Shown: piece after piece, positions 33,908 to 47,438 of the stretch
Layout: each line of letters starts with the position of its first letter
Numbering within the stretch: position 1 is the stretch's first letter
Source of the DNA: Daphnia carinata
Taxonomy: Eukaryota; Arthropoda; Branchiopoda; Diplostraca; Daphniidae
DNA: 64,000 nucleotides
Assembly: GCF_022539665.2 (NCBI RefSeq)
Contig: NC_081333.1
Location: 3,100,001-3,164,000, forward strand
Direction of reading: 5' to 3'
The notes under the pieces: model-generated
Told to the model about the DNA's origin: nothing
The model's database searches: none
The model's input: the letters and a program-made list of their open reading frames with translations, nothing else
Program-made: the position numbers and the translations under genes

Positions 33908-34886
33908 ATGGCTTTTCTGAAAGGACTACTCCAGGAAACAAGTTTAAGAGTAGGTTGGCCCACGATGCCAGTGTTTCGAGTGCAGCAATGTTTACGGTAG
34001 GACATTCGTTAGCGTTTTTAATTTACGTGCCTATATACAATACAGTCGTCCACTTCGAAAAAAATGATAAATCGTTAAAGTATTCACATGGTGTAGATAC
34101 AAGAGTAGTGAATGTTCCAAACATGGAAAGCTTTCTTTGGAATTGGATGGCTACACACTCCGTAAAGCTGTAAAGCAGGATTGTCAAGCAATTCATAGCC
34201 TCATCCAAGTAAGACAGTATACAAACAAACATTACTCTTTTTTCTTTTACAAGAAATAATCAAGCAACCCCTGTGTAATGTTTAAGGAACTGGCAAATTG
34301 TTTAAAGATGCCCGATGCTCCCCAGATTGATGCTAAAGGCATGGCTGCTTTCCTATTTAGTTGCATGAATTTTGTAAAATTCTAAATGTTCTGTGTATAC
34401 TACATTTCACAGCTCTAGAAGTAGACGGGTTCGGGGGACGTAGCTTTTACGAAGGCTTCGTCGCCGAATCCCACAAGTTGAATCAAGTTGTGGGTTATGC
34501 TGTATACTATTTTACATATTCTACCTGGCAAGGTAAATCACTCTACATGGAAGACATGTACATCAGACCCGAAGACCGAAAAAATCGAATCGCTGTATCG
34601 TTTTTCCATCTCGTTTCTCAAGTAAGACAACTAACAACTATGTTTTGAATAAATGTAAACAAAAATGAACTCTACCTGTAATTTAAAGGCAGCCTTAATT
34701 GAGAACTGCAAGAGGCTGAACTTCTGTGTCCTCGAAAACAACAAACCGGCTGCCAAACTGTTCCAATCGTTGGGTGCTGTGGACCTAACACTGAAAGAAG
34801 GTTGGCACTACTATCGCATTCCACGTCTTGGCATCGAAGAGCTTGCCAAACCTTCGATTATTAGCACATTCAATTCTCAAATTTAA
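33908..34886 (+). CDS. Diamine acetyltransferase-like GNAT protein
   Basis: A GNAT-fold N-acetyltransferase resembling spermidine/spermine (diamine) acetyltransferase, which transfers acetyl from acetyl-CoA to polyamines. Firm exons are about 34131-34208 (LDGYTLRKAVKQDCQAIHSLIQ), 34287-34338 (ELANCLKMPDAPQIDAK), 34413-34621 (DGFGGRSFYEGFVAES, then YAVYYFTYSTWQGKSLYMED) and 34689-34886 (FCVLENNKPAAKLFQSLGA, then EGWHYYRI). These follow the family order closely. The first exon is uncertain: 33908-33949 (MAFLKGLLQETSLR) joins in frame but is a guess. The intron after DAK seems to use a GC donor. The acetyl-CoA motif, normally RGFGIG, reads RKNRIA, so activity is doubtful. The model gives 193 residues. 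It is convergent with peroxidasin. Confidence 0.78.
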
Positions 34887-35502
34887 ACTTATATAAGTTG
34901 TAACACGCCGTAAAATCAAAATCATTTTGCAAAGTCAGAAAGATCGTTATTTTTGTATTATAAACAATTAAAAATTGCAGAGAAAACGAAATGAGCCATA
35001 TGTTTATTGATCAGAACCAGACGCCAGTCACTGCCAAATAAAGTGAACACCTTATCATTACCAACAATCGGAATAAAAATAAACAGTGAGTTGAGCGTCC
35101 AATCTGCTATACGCTACTGGAGTGGCAACTGGCAAGAAGCGATGAAAATGAATAACCAGGAAAGGCCGGTCCGACTTGCAATTGACAAGAAACATCATAT
35201 GGAATTTCCAAAAAAAAAAAAAAAAAAAGCCCTCCTTATATTTAAGTATTGAACGGGAAAAAACAAAGATTTAAAAGAGTTGGCATTAGAGATTAGTTGC
35301 AAAACTAAAAGACTTTTGGCTATGAAAACGATGAATTCCCTTTTTTTTGCGACTGTTTGTTTTGAGTAGAAAATCACTGGAACGTCGCACACATTTCTTC
35401 CTTCGTTTAGTATACAAAATAAAACAAACAAAACGTGTTTTCACGTTACAAATGCGAGTCACACTAGAGAGCCTTCCAAACATTAAACAAAGACGATCGT
35501 AA
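34887..35502. other. Convergent 3' flanks, acetyltransferase and peroxidasin
   Basis: No gene is supported. There is a run of about 20 A near 35,211-35,230. The two genes end about 620 bp apart on opposite strands. Confidence 0.4.
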
Positions 35503-38500
35503 TCACTCGACGTCGCACAGTGGGCAACATTCACCTTCTACTTGACGAGGATTCTCGCAAATAGGACACTGCAAAGTTGTGCATCGAATAAATCCTCCCT
35601 GTTGACCAGAATAAATCAAGCAAAAATGCCACGTGTAAAACGCATGAAAATAATCAAACCAGGCAGTTGCATTCGGTACAGCTGTCCTTGTCCCACGATT
35701 CCCCATTTTCCCGCGACACGCCATCGCTGTCCAAACAATTCGTTTGTGAATGTTTCGTTCCATGTTTCTTCTTGATCGGTTTGTCGAGGCAAACGCTCTC
35801 CACGTGTTTCAACTTTCGGGACATTTTCTATTTCGTATTTTAACAATGTAAATTTTAGGTCTTATCGATATCATTTTTGTTTTAAATTACTTTTAGAGTC
35901 CGCTGCATCTTAGCTATCATGGCTTCTAATCCTTCGATTCGCTCGTCCGGTTGCTCTGACTGTTGACGGAACACTTGAGGATCGACTCGTTTTCGAGAGG
36001 ACTCTTCATCGCCGGGGATCGAATTGTTATAAAAACTATCCGATGTCGAAGATGTTATAGATAACACAGACGCTTCTCCATACGCAGGTTTATCTTCCGG
36101 ATACGAGTAATTGGGAGAGCGTCTTGTCCGGCGCGTAATGGAATTGAATTGGCCAGCATTGCTGCATTCTATCATTTTTTAAAATTGTAATAATTCAAAG
36201 GTTTCTTTAATGAGGTTAGTATTACCATGGCAACATTCGGCCCAGAATCTCAGTTCTACTTTAGGTATTTCATTGCAAGTGACGAAAGATGGCGATTGAA
36301 GATTGGGCATTTTGAAAACATTTTTTGTAACTTCGAGGATGTCGTCACTGCTATCGCAAATGACTTTGGCCAACGTCGATTGCTTGATTTGAGTCAGCTG
36401 TTCCGGCTTGAAAACAGCCGGATTTTCGTACCAGAATCTAAGACCAAACAACTTTGAATGACTTAAATCGATCATAATTTGGGTGGAACCAACCTGTCAC
36501 CATCTCTCAAACGCCGGAATTGTTCGACCAGCAAGCACCGGAATGTGGGTCCAACTTTAGCACCTTCAACTGGATCCTCAGCCATGCCACCCACCCAAAT
36601 ATCAATATTACCTTTTAAAAAAATTTTTATTCAAAGCCATTATCATAGATTTTTTTAAATGATTCAATGTTATTACTGGGATGTCCGTAAAGTTGCTGCA
36701 ATTTATCCCTCAGGACTTGACTTTGGATTTCAGATTGAAGATCATCAAACGTTTCGGCTTCTGGCAGTTTACAGTAGCGACGCCAATCATTGTAGCCGGG
36801 CAAGGCGTGGTCACGTCCTCGTTGGATATTCAAAGCGGCCAAATCTTGAGATACGAGATGAGCAGGGCGGAACAGCGACTCCGTTAGATTGGCATTGAGT
36901 AATTGATCAGATAGACGAATCTAACCACCGATCAACCGTTAAAACCCAATCAATTATTCAAACGTATTTAATGCATTACTTTGGCAGGTCCAGCAAAAAG
37001 GCCTCGAAGGATAGGATCGACTCCACCTTGTTCCACCAACCTCCACGGAGCGAAAAAGGCGTCCTGGAGTAACAAATGACCTTGCGGAATGGGCAAGAAA
37101 CTGGCATTGAGCCGCTGAAGAACGGGCTGAATGAGACCGTGTCCCATCCGGAGAGCGGCCGTAGCGAAAACGTTGGAAATGGTAGCGTCCGTTTGCGGAT
37201 TGTATCCTTTGTAATCGCCCATTGAAACCATTCCTTCATGTCCGACGATGAGCGGCAACCAATGCTCGTACGTAATGTGTTGCATAATAGCACCGATGAT
37301 CTTGCGGGACTCGTGGTAGAGCATATCGCCATCCCAATGCGGATTGATTACACGCAGTTCATCCGCAACGCGATTGTGCTCTCTAAACCATAGCGTGTGC
37401 ATGACTAACAATCCAGTCTTCAAAACCAGATTGAGATTTAGTTTGAAGAAAATTCGTTTAGAAAATTGCCGAAGTTTTACCTGTTCATTTGCACGAACGT
37501 CTCCAGCTAGAAAACATCCGATCTCACTTTCCTCTCTGTCTCGTTTACAATCAACGGGAGTATTGGGCGTGGCAAAGGGTAACAATGGGCCCCCTGTTTC
37601 CGTCAATAAACCACGTCTTAGGTGACCATTGTTCCCGTGCACTTCCCTCAATTCACGAGCCTCTCTGTCAGTCGATCCGTAGACCTTGACGTTTAAAGAA
37701 AATAAGAGAAAGTTACATTTAAACATCGAAATATTTTTTTACCTGAGATGCATCGATGTAAGATGTCAGTTGATTGATCTGTTCTCGCGGTAACATGGTG
37801 TTCAAAAGGACCGACGTTGCGCCCGAGCCGCATACGGCGCTGTTGCGCACGAATTCCATGCACCGATGATGACGGATTCTCGGATCATTTGGCGGCACTT
37901 CGATCGGGAAACACGGCGCTGAGTAATCACATGACCTGTGGGCCAAATTCAAACAATGAAGGACTTTTTTTTTGAATGATGAGTTAAAGGAAAAGGAATT
38001 ATAAACTCACGTCCGGCAATCGACAAACTCTCCGAAACTCTCGGAAGCCATTCCGGGCACAGCTAAATCGAGATCGTGATCCAGGAACTGTCCCCATTGC
38101 ATCAACATGTGCGTGTAAATTTCGTCCGACGTGATTTGCGTGGTCGTAACGACCCGCGTGGAAACTAACCGTGCGCTTGGCTTTGTAAACCCTTTGTAAT
38201 TAGTGCTGCGACTCCAGCCGACGGGCAAATTGAATCCGTTCTCGTAAATCGGTTTCAGCAAACGCCGGAACCCCGTGAGAGAAGAGCCCCAAAGTGGTTG
38301 CTGAAAATTGTTGCAAGTGCCATCGAACGTCCGATATTTCGAATGGAAACACATGTCATTGCAATCCGGTTTTCTCCTGTGCGTCAAACAGCCGGACGCG
38401 TTAGCGATGAGGTCAAGCTGCTGGGGACTGAGCGCGTCTTCGTAAGAGAATTCACCTAATTTGAATAAACAAAAATAGTTGGATTCAACGGAAAGCATTT

Positions 38501-41500
38501 GAAAATGAAAGACTATTTACGTGTGACATTGAACTGGTGGCCGCTCTCGATGTGGCGACGGACAACGGCCAATGCGCGTTCGTAAACTTCGGCGGCGCGG
38601 GCTAATTCACGAGCTGTGGCCGTCGGGAATCGATTGAGACGGATGAGTTCGCTGTGAGTCAGCCGTGATGAACGATCGCGATTAAACAAAGCGGCAATCG
38701 TTTCATTGACGGCCCGATCGACAGCACGACGGGCCTCTTCCACGGCCGACAGGACCAAACGATTACTCACCGAGCGGCGTTCTAGTTTTAAAACCAGTTC
38801 ATTTGAATTTCAATTTGAATTGATTAAAAAAAGATGTACCTCTGACTCTCATTCGTGCGCGGGCAACCACCACGCCCATCTCATTCAAGGCCGTGCATTC
38901 GTAAGTGCCTTCATCGCTCAGTTGCACCTGCCGGAAGATGAGACTTCCGTTGCCCATCGGCATGACGTGCGTCAATTGGCGCATATTTTGGCCGTCTTTA
39001 CGCCAGACGATGGTCGGTGCTGGATCACCATCGGCAGAGCAAAGCAATTCAACCGAATTGCCGGTCAGCACTTCGATGGATTCGGGCGTGCGGACAAAGA
39101 ACGGCGCTCGGCGATTGGTCGATTGAATGGACGACGATGGAGGCACGGCCGCAGGCCGGGGCGGACTAGGCGTGGGTCTGACGGACGGAATGACAGTCAG
39201 AAGAGCTTCAGCTTCTAACGTGGCCACCTGATTGGAGACTGTGCATCGATAACGTCCCTGATCGCTCAGCTGGACACGTTCGATACGGATCCGAACTAGT
39301 CCGATGGCTGTTCTAGCGTCGGGCATCAACGGAGCGCCGTCTTTAGTCCAGACCAACCCTGGAGACGGATATCCATCAGCTGAGCATCCCATCTCGACCG
39401 TGGCCTCCTCGAAGGTCGTCTGATCGCGAGGCCAGTCGCTAAACACCGGCCCACCTTCAGAAAAAAAAAATCAAACAATCGATTATGTGAAATCTAATCT
39501 GGGAAGACATCTTTTTGTTTGTGTTTAACAATGGAGGGGTAGAGATGATTGTTGGGACACTGCATTATGCAAAGTAATGTTGGAATAGCGTCTTTTTTCT
39601 TTTAAATGCCCGTCTTTTTTAGATTTTGATGTTGTCCAGCAACTTTCTAAAAAATTCTCGGCGTTCCAAAATGTTGATCTTATTAATGAAAGTTGATTTG
39701 GTATTTGATTTTCGTCATCCGTGATTTCATTTTGATGAAGTCTGGATGTTGATGGATCGCTGGATCGCATGGACATTTTTTTTTTTTGAACTGGGGAGAA
39801 TCCATTTCAATAAATTAAATGAATTACACAACAAAAACGAAAATGGAATTTCATTTTTCTTTTAAATATCTACACGCCTCCCCGTTTTGGTATTAATCAT
39901 TTAAAATGGTGCACTGGCCAGCCTGACGGCCTTCGCTGCACGAAAAAAAAGGGAGAGTGATTAACAAGGATGGCCCCCAAGAGCGTTTCATTCTTAACTA
40001 CAATGGATATTTCCGTGCTGGAAGAAGGTTCGTTGATGTGATGATGAATATCTCATTTGTATGCGAGCTAAACAGCCCTTTTGAATCACTACATCTTTAT
40101 GCATGTAAAACATGCTAATGGAATGCCGTTTTAATAAACACAGTCGCCATTTTCTGTTGAAAAAAACAAACAAAACAAGTTCGATGTGTGTGTCACACAA
40201 CTTACTGAGGACTCTCAGCTGGGCAGGTGCTGAAATCTTTCCCAAGGAATTGCCGGCAGTGCAGCGATATGTTCCAGCGTCTCGTTGTCGTACCTGTCGG
40301 ATAACCAATCCTCCATTGGCTAATAATTCTGTTGATTGAAGCAGACGAAAAAAAACGAGTTTTAAAAATAAAACGCCAATTAAAAACAACGTCAGTTGGG
40401 TACAGTTTACCGGTTCTTTGGCGATCGACCGGGCCGTCGTTGAATGTCCAGGTGATAACCGGTCTAGGATGGCCGGCGACTTCGCAATCGAGTCGGGCAG
40501 ACGAGCCGTCTTGTACGTCTACATCTTCAGGTGTTACGACGAACTTTGGTTTCACTGTGCGTACGTGTGGAAAAAGAGTTACATTTTTTTTAAGTAGTAG
40601 ATTGATTTCAAAAATCAATTAGCAGAGACCCATTCTCGAGAGTCGTTTGACGGGTCTCTCTCTCTCTCTCTCTATTTGAGATATGCAAAATGGGTATCAC
40701 CTTTGGTGGAGTTGTTGTTGTTGTGGCTGTTGGCTAATATCGGTTTCATGTGAACAGAACGAGATTTCACTTCGCCAGCTGGACTTTTTGCCATGCACTC
40801 GTACGAGCCCATATCGCTGTCCGATGCGTTTTCGATCATCAGCGTTCCGTCTTGCAACACCTGATACTTGGGATCGTCATCGGGGCTGATTTCGTTACTA
40901 TAAATAAATACGGGCGGGGATATTAAATAATTTAAATAATTTAAATTAGATATTCAATTTACTTGTTGTAGAGCCAGACGATATCCGGCTCGGGATCGCC
41001 TTCTGCTTTGCAGGTAAAATAAACGGTACCGCCGAAGGTAATTTCAACGTCGGTAGGCTCTTCGGTCAGGACCGGTTTTTCTGATCGTTTAAAAAATAAT
41101 AAAACTAAACGCCCTTCTTTTAATTTTAAATTATTTTTATTACTGCAATTGAATTCTTCAATGAGGGAAGTCACGGAGCGGCCGTTAAGCTGATCGGGTG
41201 ACTGGCAGATGGCGGCCGCCTGAGTCGTTCCTTGTTTCTCTTGCAGCATTTTGGCCAGCCACAACATTTGACAATCGCAGATGAGAGCGTTGCTGTCCAA
41301 TCGCCTTTTTTAAAATTTAATAATAAAACACACACATCAATGGAATACGAGCTAATTTTAGTTTAAAAATCGATTTGAATAAATGATAATGAGGAGGACG
41401 ATGAAGAGAAATGGGATTTACGATCGAGATAATAAACAATAAAGAAATGAGATTTTTACAGCCTCTTGAGTGACTCCATGTTGTGGAACGCACCGCTGGG

Positions 41501-44500
41501 TATGCGCTGCAGTTTGTTGTTATGCAAAAACCTAATATATTTAGAAATAAAGAACATTTTAATGAGGCTCTTTGATGCACAGTGATGAAATCAATCGTTA
41601 AAAAATGAAAAGGATTGGACTTACAATCGCTCCAGCGACGGGACGTTGGAGAAGGTCTCCGGGTCAAGGTGGTCGATCTGGTTGAAGTGGAGATACCTAC
41701 CGAGAGTCACATTAATCGTTTTTAAAGATCTCAAAACAACTTAAAAAAGTGAAACAAAAACACAAAAAAGACGGGGAGGGTAAAGGCATTCATTTTTTTC
41801 AACGGTCTTGTTAGTTTTATCCAAATCACATGCATCAGTCCATAGAAGATGACCTGATTATTAATGCAGTTTCATTTTCAGAAATCATTTCGAACGAAAC
41901 AATGGACACGTTCCCATTCTTCCTCAATAATCTTTAAAACATTAAGAACTTTGAACACATTAAATCTCTTTTTCTTTAACAGACTGGAGAGGATGTAAAA
42001 TGCCCAATATTTCTCAGCATCAAACCCTGTCTTTCTCTGCGGAGAGCGTAACAATGTGACTGGAACATTTCCGTTTGTTCACGCTTCTTTCAACCCCCCC
42101 CCCCCCTTCTACCGACACGCCTCTTTCAAAACCCCCCTACCGACACAACCCGGCGGCATGAAGAAACGAAGAAAGACTCATATCGAAAACATTCAAATGG
42201 AAAAGTGAACTTACAGCTGTTCGAGCTTTGGCAAATCGTGAAACGTATGCTTGTCGATATCCTTGATTCGATTCTTGTAGAGATACCTGTTACACGGTAC
42301 ACACACAAAAAAAAAATAAAAGAATAAAGACATGTATACCTGTGTTTAAATCAGCCTTTTGTTTTATTTCGCTGATTTCAAATGTTTTAGTAAATCAAAG
42401 ATACGTACAGGTATCTGAGTTCTTTGAGGCCGTTGAAAACACCTTTTTGAAGTTGATTGATGTGATTGTTGTTCAACAGCCTGTAGGGTCGCGACGTACC
42501 GTATTTGAAATACGAAATAAACAAACGAACAGAGATTATCACTGTAAATTGTGTGTACAGAACCGCAGGCGATTTGAATCACCGTGTCGAAGATAAATGA
42601 TTGATTTCAATCAACATTTCGTATAATCACGACGAAATGGAAAAAAAACTTACAGCGTGTTTAGGTTCTTCATGTCCCGGAACGTGTTGGGCTCGATGTC
42701 CCTGATTCGGTTGAAGCGTAAATCCCTGCCACACAACAGACAGATCGTTATACACACAACAGTAAACCTTAAGACACGATAACATCGCATTGATTGTTTT
42801 TTTTCCCAATGCCAGCAGGTTCTATATCGCACCCCTACCATATCGAGTTTAATGAAATAGAAAGTGGAATATATTCAGAGACGACATTAGAAACGCTTGT
42901 TTTCAAAGTCAGCCACACCCTGGACGTTTTTTTTTACGGGATAGATCACTGCTCGATGCAAATGGGAATTTCACTTGAGAAAACAAAAGAAAAAATGTGG
43001 AAACCAGACATCTTCACCCCTAAAGTGGAGCCCAACAGCCCAAAGTCTGCAACCTGTCCACACCCAAAAAAGGGGAGGAGGACATGCCACACAGACAAAT
43101 CGAGCCCCCATTTGATTAGCATATATCGTTTGGGTTAGATGCAACCATAGCCTACCCCGAATTACCATAATCCCGTATACATGTTTTCGTTGGCGTGAGA
43201 ATGATACGACACACACTGAGGCCAAACTCACCAGGTGGCTGTTGATATTAAAACACACACAAAAAATGTGTTGAATCAAAAGAAATCTAAGCCAATTCTA
43301 CGGAAAATTAAAAGGGAAATCAGCTGTTCTCAAACGGTATCACGACGACACGTTGAGTCATCTTACACACAGCTTGTTGCTTTGTACGTTCCAGTTTTTT
43401 TCCCTTGCCTTCTAATTTCCATGTGTCAACGAACGTGGTGATTGTCACGCACGTATCTCACCTTCACTTAAAACTGTCCGTGACTTTTGCTGTTCACCTG
43501 CCCCCCTCCCCTCTTCCAAAAAAACATTTTCAACGTGTTTGAACAGTCCTGGAATTTTCAGTTCAAAGAATAAAAAGGCCTTTGATATTTTAAATAAGAA
43601 AACGTCTCGACAAAATTCAAATATTTTTCAGAGCAAATAATGTTAAAAAAACTGGTCAAAAACCAATTTCTGTTTTTCACGCAATCAAGAAAACAACACT
43701 TGAGTTAACGTGTGTGTGTGTATGAGACTGATGGCTATATAAGGAGCTTTTTTTTTTCTTCCCCTACAGCGCAAAAGAATTTTGATGTTTTCTGATTGTT
43801 TCCATAACCGACTCTCCTCTTTCTAGCACGTCTACGAGGTTTCATGTCTCTGCCGTGGCGGCAGTTCCCCCCGCCGTCTGCCGATGATTCACAACGTGTC
43901 CATTCTTTTTTCTTTTTTCTTAAAAAAAAAAAAATAAATAAATAAATAAAGAGGGAAATACACGAATGCGTGTATATTTATAGTTATGATGATGTCTAGT
44001 GAAACGATCTTGACAAAGACGAACGCGTGAATAATGCGTGAAACGAATACTATTTGCTTCGAATTCAACCGAGCGAAGTAATGATTGCCATAACCTGACG
44101 CCAAAAAAAGGGGGGGGGGGAGGGAAACGCATCCGCACGGATTTGTCAAAATGTTCAGTTTCCCTCGTATTCTTACGTCATCAAATTGTATGGTGTTATA
44201 AGGTCGTATATTTTTTTTCCAGTCTCCCCTCCATTAAATTTCTATTGAATGGCACCCGAAAAGGAGATGAAAAACGTTGAGGGTCTGACATTGTAATGCA
44301 ATTTTAAAGAGCTCGACTCATTTTGTATTTCTTTTCCCCTCCGTTTGAATACCCCCCTCCATGTCCTAATGCTTTTTTTCAAAGTGTTAACGAGCTTGTT
44401 CTACCCAATCAACTATCCCGACACGTAGTACAGAAACGAAAGGCAATAAGAAAACGCTGTGAGAGTAGCTTTTTCTCAAGACTTTTTTTTTTTTTGAGGT

Positions 44501-47438
44501 TAGTGGTAAACATAAATGAAATATTTGTTTGTGATTTTTTTTTTGAAAATGTTTTTCTTACATATCGATACAAGAGAGAGGAAAAATCCATTTTTGGAGG
44601 GTGTAGGTGAAAGAAATAAACAAAGAAAAGAAAGATGTTTCTAACGCAACAACAATAATATGGTGCTGTTGGGCGGATCCGGGAGAAATCAACAACCCTG
44701 ACAAAAAAAAAGGGGTGGGTACACACACACACACACACAAAAAATTAAAACTCATCGTGAAAAGGTATTATTTTTAATCCTCCCGTACCTTTTGTCGACA
44801 ACTTCGTTTTTATATCAGTTTTTTTTAATATATATTTAATGATAAAGAAATAAGTCAAATATGGACGTTTACTTTCGTGTGACGTCATGTGGAACATTCA
44901 GGAATAATGTCCCCCCAACGTAGCCTCAACAAATGTGATGTCTATAGTTTTTGTACAGTCTGGAACGCAGCGCTATATAAGGACGCCACGTTTTTGCTGG
45001 ACAAAACGTAGCCTGAAAGGACCCGAGATTGTCATTGGTTCCGTGTTTGGCTTTACTTGGCATTTTACATAGCAAAGTCACACGAGGAATTACAACAAAA
45101 GAAAGCATTGCGTAGTTTACGAAGCGTTTCATTTGAAAATCGTGTTGGTGACGCTAGAAATCTAAACAGCTATTCAAAAGAAAAGAAGAGCCGCTTTCAT
45201 AACTTAAAGAATTAAAAAAAAAGGCGTCCTCTGCCATCGGCCGAACATATATACACAATCGCCAGTTAAATAGGGAAAACATCTTCACGGATATTCATTT
45301 TTTTTTTCTTTAAAGGCAATGTCTCTTATCGAAATGACCCGCCCTGAAAATCTTTACTTGCGTTCCAAAAAAAAAACAAGAAAAATTCGATTGAAATTCA
45401 CGTTCAGGTGGCGACGTTTTCTTCTACCTGGCCTCAGTTTTTGCATTTAATAGGAAAAAAACTGAATAAATCATCAGCTCTGACAAGGTTCTATAACAGA
45501 AATCAAAAAATGAAAAAATATCAGATGATAATGGCATTTCTCTGTTATGGTTGGGTGACCAGCTGAGAGCTGTTGCCTTCTACGAATGTGTTTTCAACCG
45601 TTTGCTCTCCCCTCTCTGATATGTTACCTTATTTGTCAGCAATTGTACAAATACATAGATGGATGCTGTTTGTATCTGAATAGGGAGGAGAACTCGTCAT
45701 CCATCTGAATTTAAACGCTCACAACAACAACAAAGAAAAAATGATGCATCCAGGGAGTTCGTTTCATCCGTGCGTGCCCACGATAGGCCTATCCTTCGCT
45801 GCGGGAATAGAGACGTAAACATAGATCCCGATCGTGAGTCATCAAAAAAGGGAGTCCCATATCTGTTTGTTTTGTTCTTTTTTTTTAAGAAGGTAATAGA
45901 GTCCATATGTACAGATGACACAAATAATAAACATCAGATGATTATCGAAGAACAGACGAACTGAAGAAAGGCTTAAGGCCAATGAGGACCAGCAAAGAGA
46001 TTATTAGATTTATTTTTATTTCAAATCTACGGTTTTGTTTGTTGATTTTGTACCTTTTTTTTATTTAAAAAAAAAAAAAGGGGGAAATTTTTTATTTAAT
46101 AACATTAGTTTTTCCACTGGAGAGGGCGGCTGATGGTTTCAAGTTACCACACAAGTTATTCCAGCCGCCCTTTTTCTCCCCTTTTTGTTATTTATCCTTT
46201 TTGACAGCAAATGTCTAGCTGAATTCTTTTCGTCACGTCACACACATTTTTTTTTTTTCTAAAAGAAAAATGTGTTGCTTTTTCATTCAACTGTTTGTTA
46301 CGAGAGAAAAAAAAAAGGAAACATTTGCTCGTGATGATGTAAATGAAGCTCCCTATGATGGGAAGCTGAACCATCAAGCGAAAAAAAAAAGAAATGCTTA
46401 TTCAAATATCCATCATCGACCTCGTTTTCTTTTTGAACAAATTTCAATAGTATAACATTTTCTTATGTTAATGTACAAAAATAGGCGCACAAATGGAGAG
46501 CCGAGTCAATGAAAACATCCAAATACAGAGAGAGAGGCATCACGACTCTTTTAGCAAACGAGTGAAATACAAAAAGGGAAATAAATAAAAAATATGCAAA
46601 GAGTCAGCTAGCACGGAAAAGCTACATAGAAAATGCAGTCGTGGTCATTTGAATCGTAAATCCTCTATTTTTTGATAGACCTTCCTGCTTTTCCAGCGTA
46701 GAAGCGGTAGGTATAAAAAGACACGAAAATTTCAATTGACCAAAAGAATGTGCAACCTAACGACCCACTCACTTTGAAGCTTCTTTATTTTCCGCCTTTC
46801 TTTACGGCCGTTAAGTAGATTTCTCAAAAAAATAAGAATGTTCCCCTTCAAGTTGCTCGATACCATTAGATACCGGAGAGCTTTTCTTAACTAGGGCTGA
46901 GGTTCCATCCAACGAGAAAAAAACATTGAAAAGACAACACGTTCTTTTCTCTCTTTCTCTTTTCAAAAAGAAAAAATAGGTTATGACTTTTCCTTGTAGA
47001 AAGAAATAACACTGCTGATTGGTCAAGGTAGAACCAAAAGGGCAAACTTTTTCACATCAGTAAGCTTTGCGTATAGACACAAGGAAAAGAACGTGTTACG
47101 AATAAACAATTTGAAAAAGAAACAAAAAAAAAAAAAAAGAGAAAAGAGAACGTTTAAACTTGATTGACCTGCTAACCGATATTTGCCACTAGAGTGCACA
47201 ATATATGCACCAGACACGGCTGGACAACATTTTTATTTGTCATGGAAAAAACTTACAGGATGGTAGTGTTGGCCGGGACGGCCGGGACTTGATCCAACTG
47301 TAGGAACATGCAGCGGACCGTTGAGCGGAAGCAAAGACACCTGGTCGGGCATCGAATTTCGGCGTTAATCAAGTCCACCATCATCACAAACGCGATTAAC
47401 GCCACCATCAAGTAGTTCGACATTGTCAATAATCCCAT
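35503..47438 (-). CDS. Pxn: Peroxidasin
   Basis: A secreted haem peroxidase that forms sulfilimine cross-links in collagen IV of basement membranes, modelled at 1,518 aa. Exon 1 (47438-47257) has a signal peptide ending LINA and an LRRNT (CPTRCLCF). Five 72-nt leucine-rich-repeat exons follow (42725-42654, 42480-42409, 42286-42215, 41696-41625, 41531-41460), then LRRCT (41304-41144). Four Ig domains span 41080-40963, 40897-40701, 40554-40411, 40328-40206 and 39454-38840, the last exon holding two Ig domains. The peroxidase domain runs from 38781 to about 36226 in seven exons or more, with distal His in [11 protein letters not shown] and proximal His in LWFREHNR. After it comes RRTRRS (36168-35891), a likely convertase site, then a VWC domain (35827-35660, 35598-35503) ending GECCPLC. 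All exon phases fit. Length and order match insect peroxidasin. Confidence 0.95.
40654..40673. repeat. Pxn: (CT)n microsatellite in a peroxidasin intron
   Basis: About ten CT units between the Ig1 and Ig2 exons, with no coding consequence. Confidence 0.8.
42726..47256 (-). other. Pxn: Long first intron of peroxidasin
   Basis: A 4.5-kb intron separates the signal/LRRNT exon from the first LRR exon; all other introns of the gene are far shorter. It is rich in homopolymer runs and has an (AC)n tract at about 44,720-44,739. Two TATATAAGGA-like words occur on the plus strand near 43,737 and 44,974, without an associated open frame. Size and position make it a candidate for regulatory elements, but no specific element is proven. 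Confidence 0.6.

Noticed and set aside
33868-34173. 101-codon frame over the acetyltransferase 5' end
   Set aside because: It is in a different frame from the clear TLRKAVKQDC exon and has no family match.
38706-39218. 170-codon plus-strand frame within peroxidasin
   Set aside because: Antisense shadow of the exon holding Ig domains 3 and 4.
43730-44985. TATATAAGGA words in the first peroxidasin intron as alternative promoters
   Set aside because: They lie on the plus strand, opposite to the gene, with no open frame downstream. Such words are frequent in AT-rich DNA.
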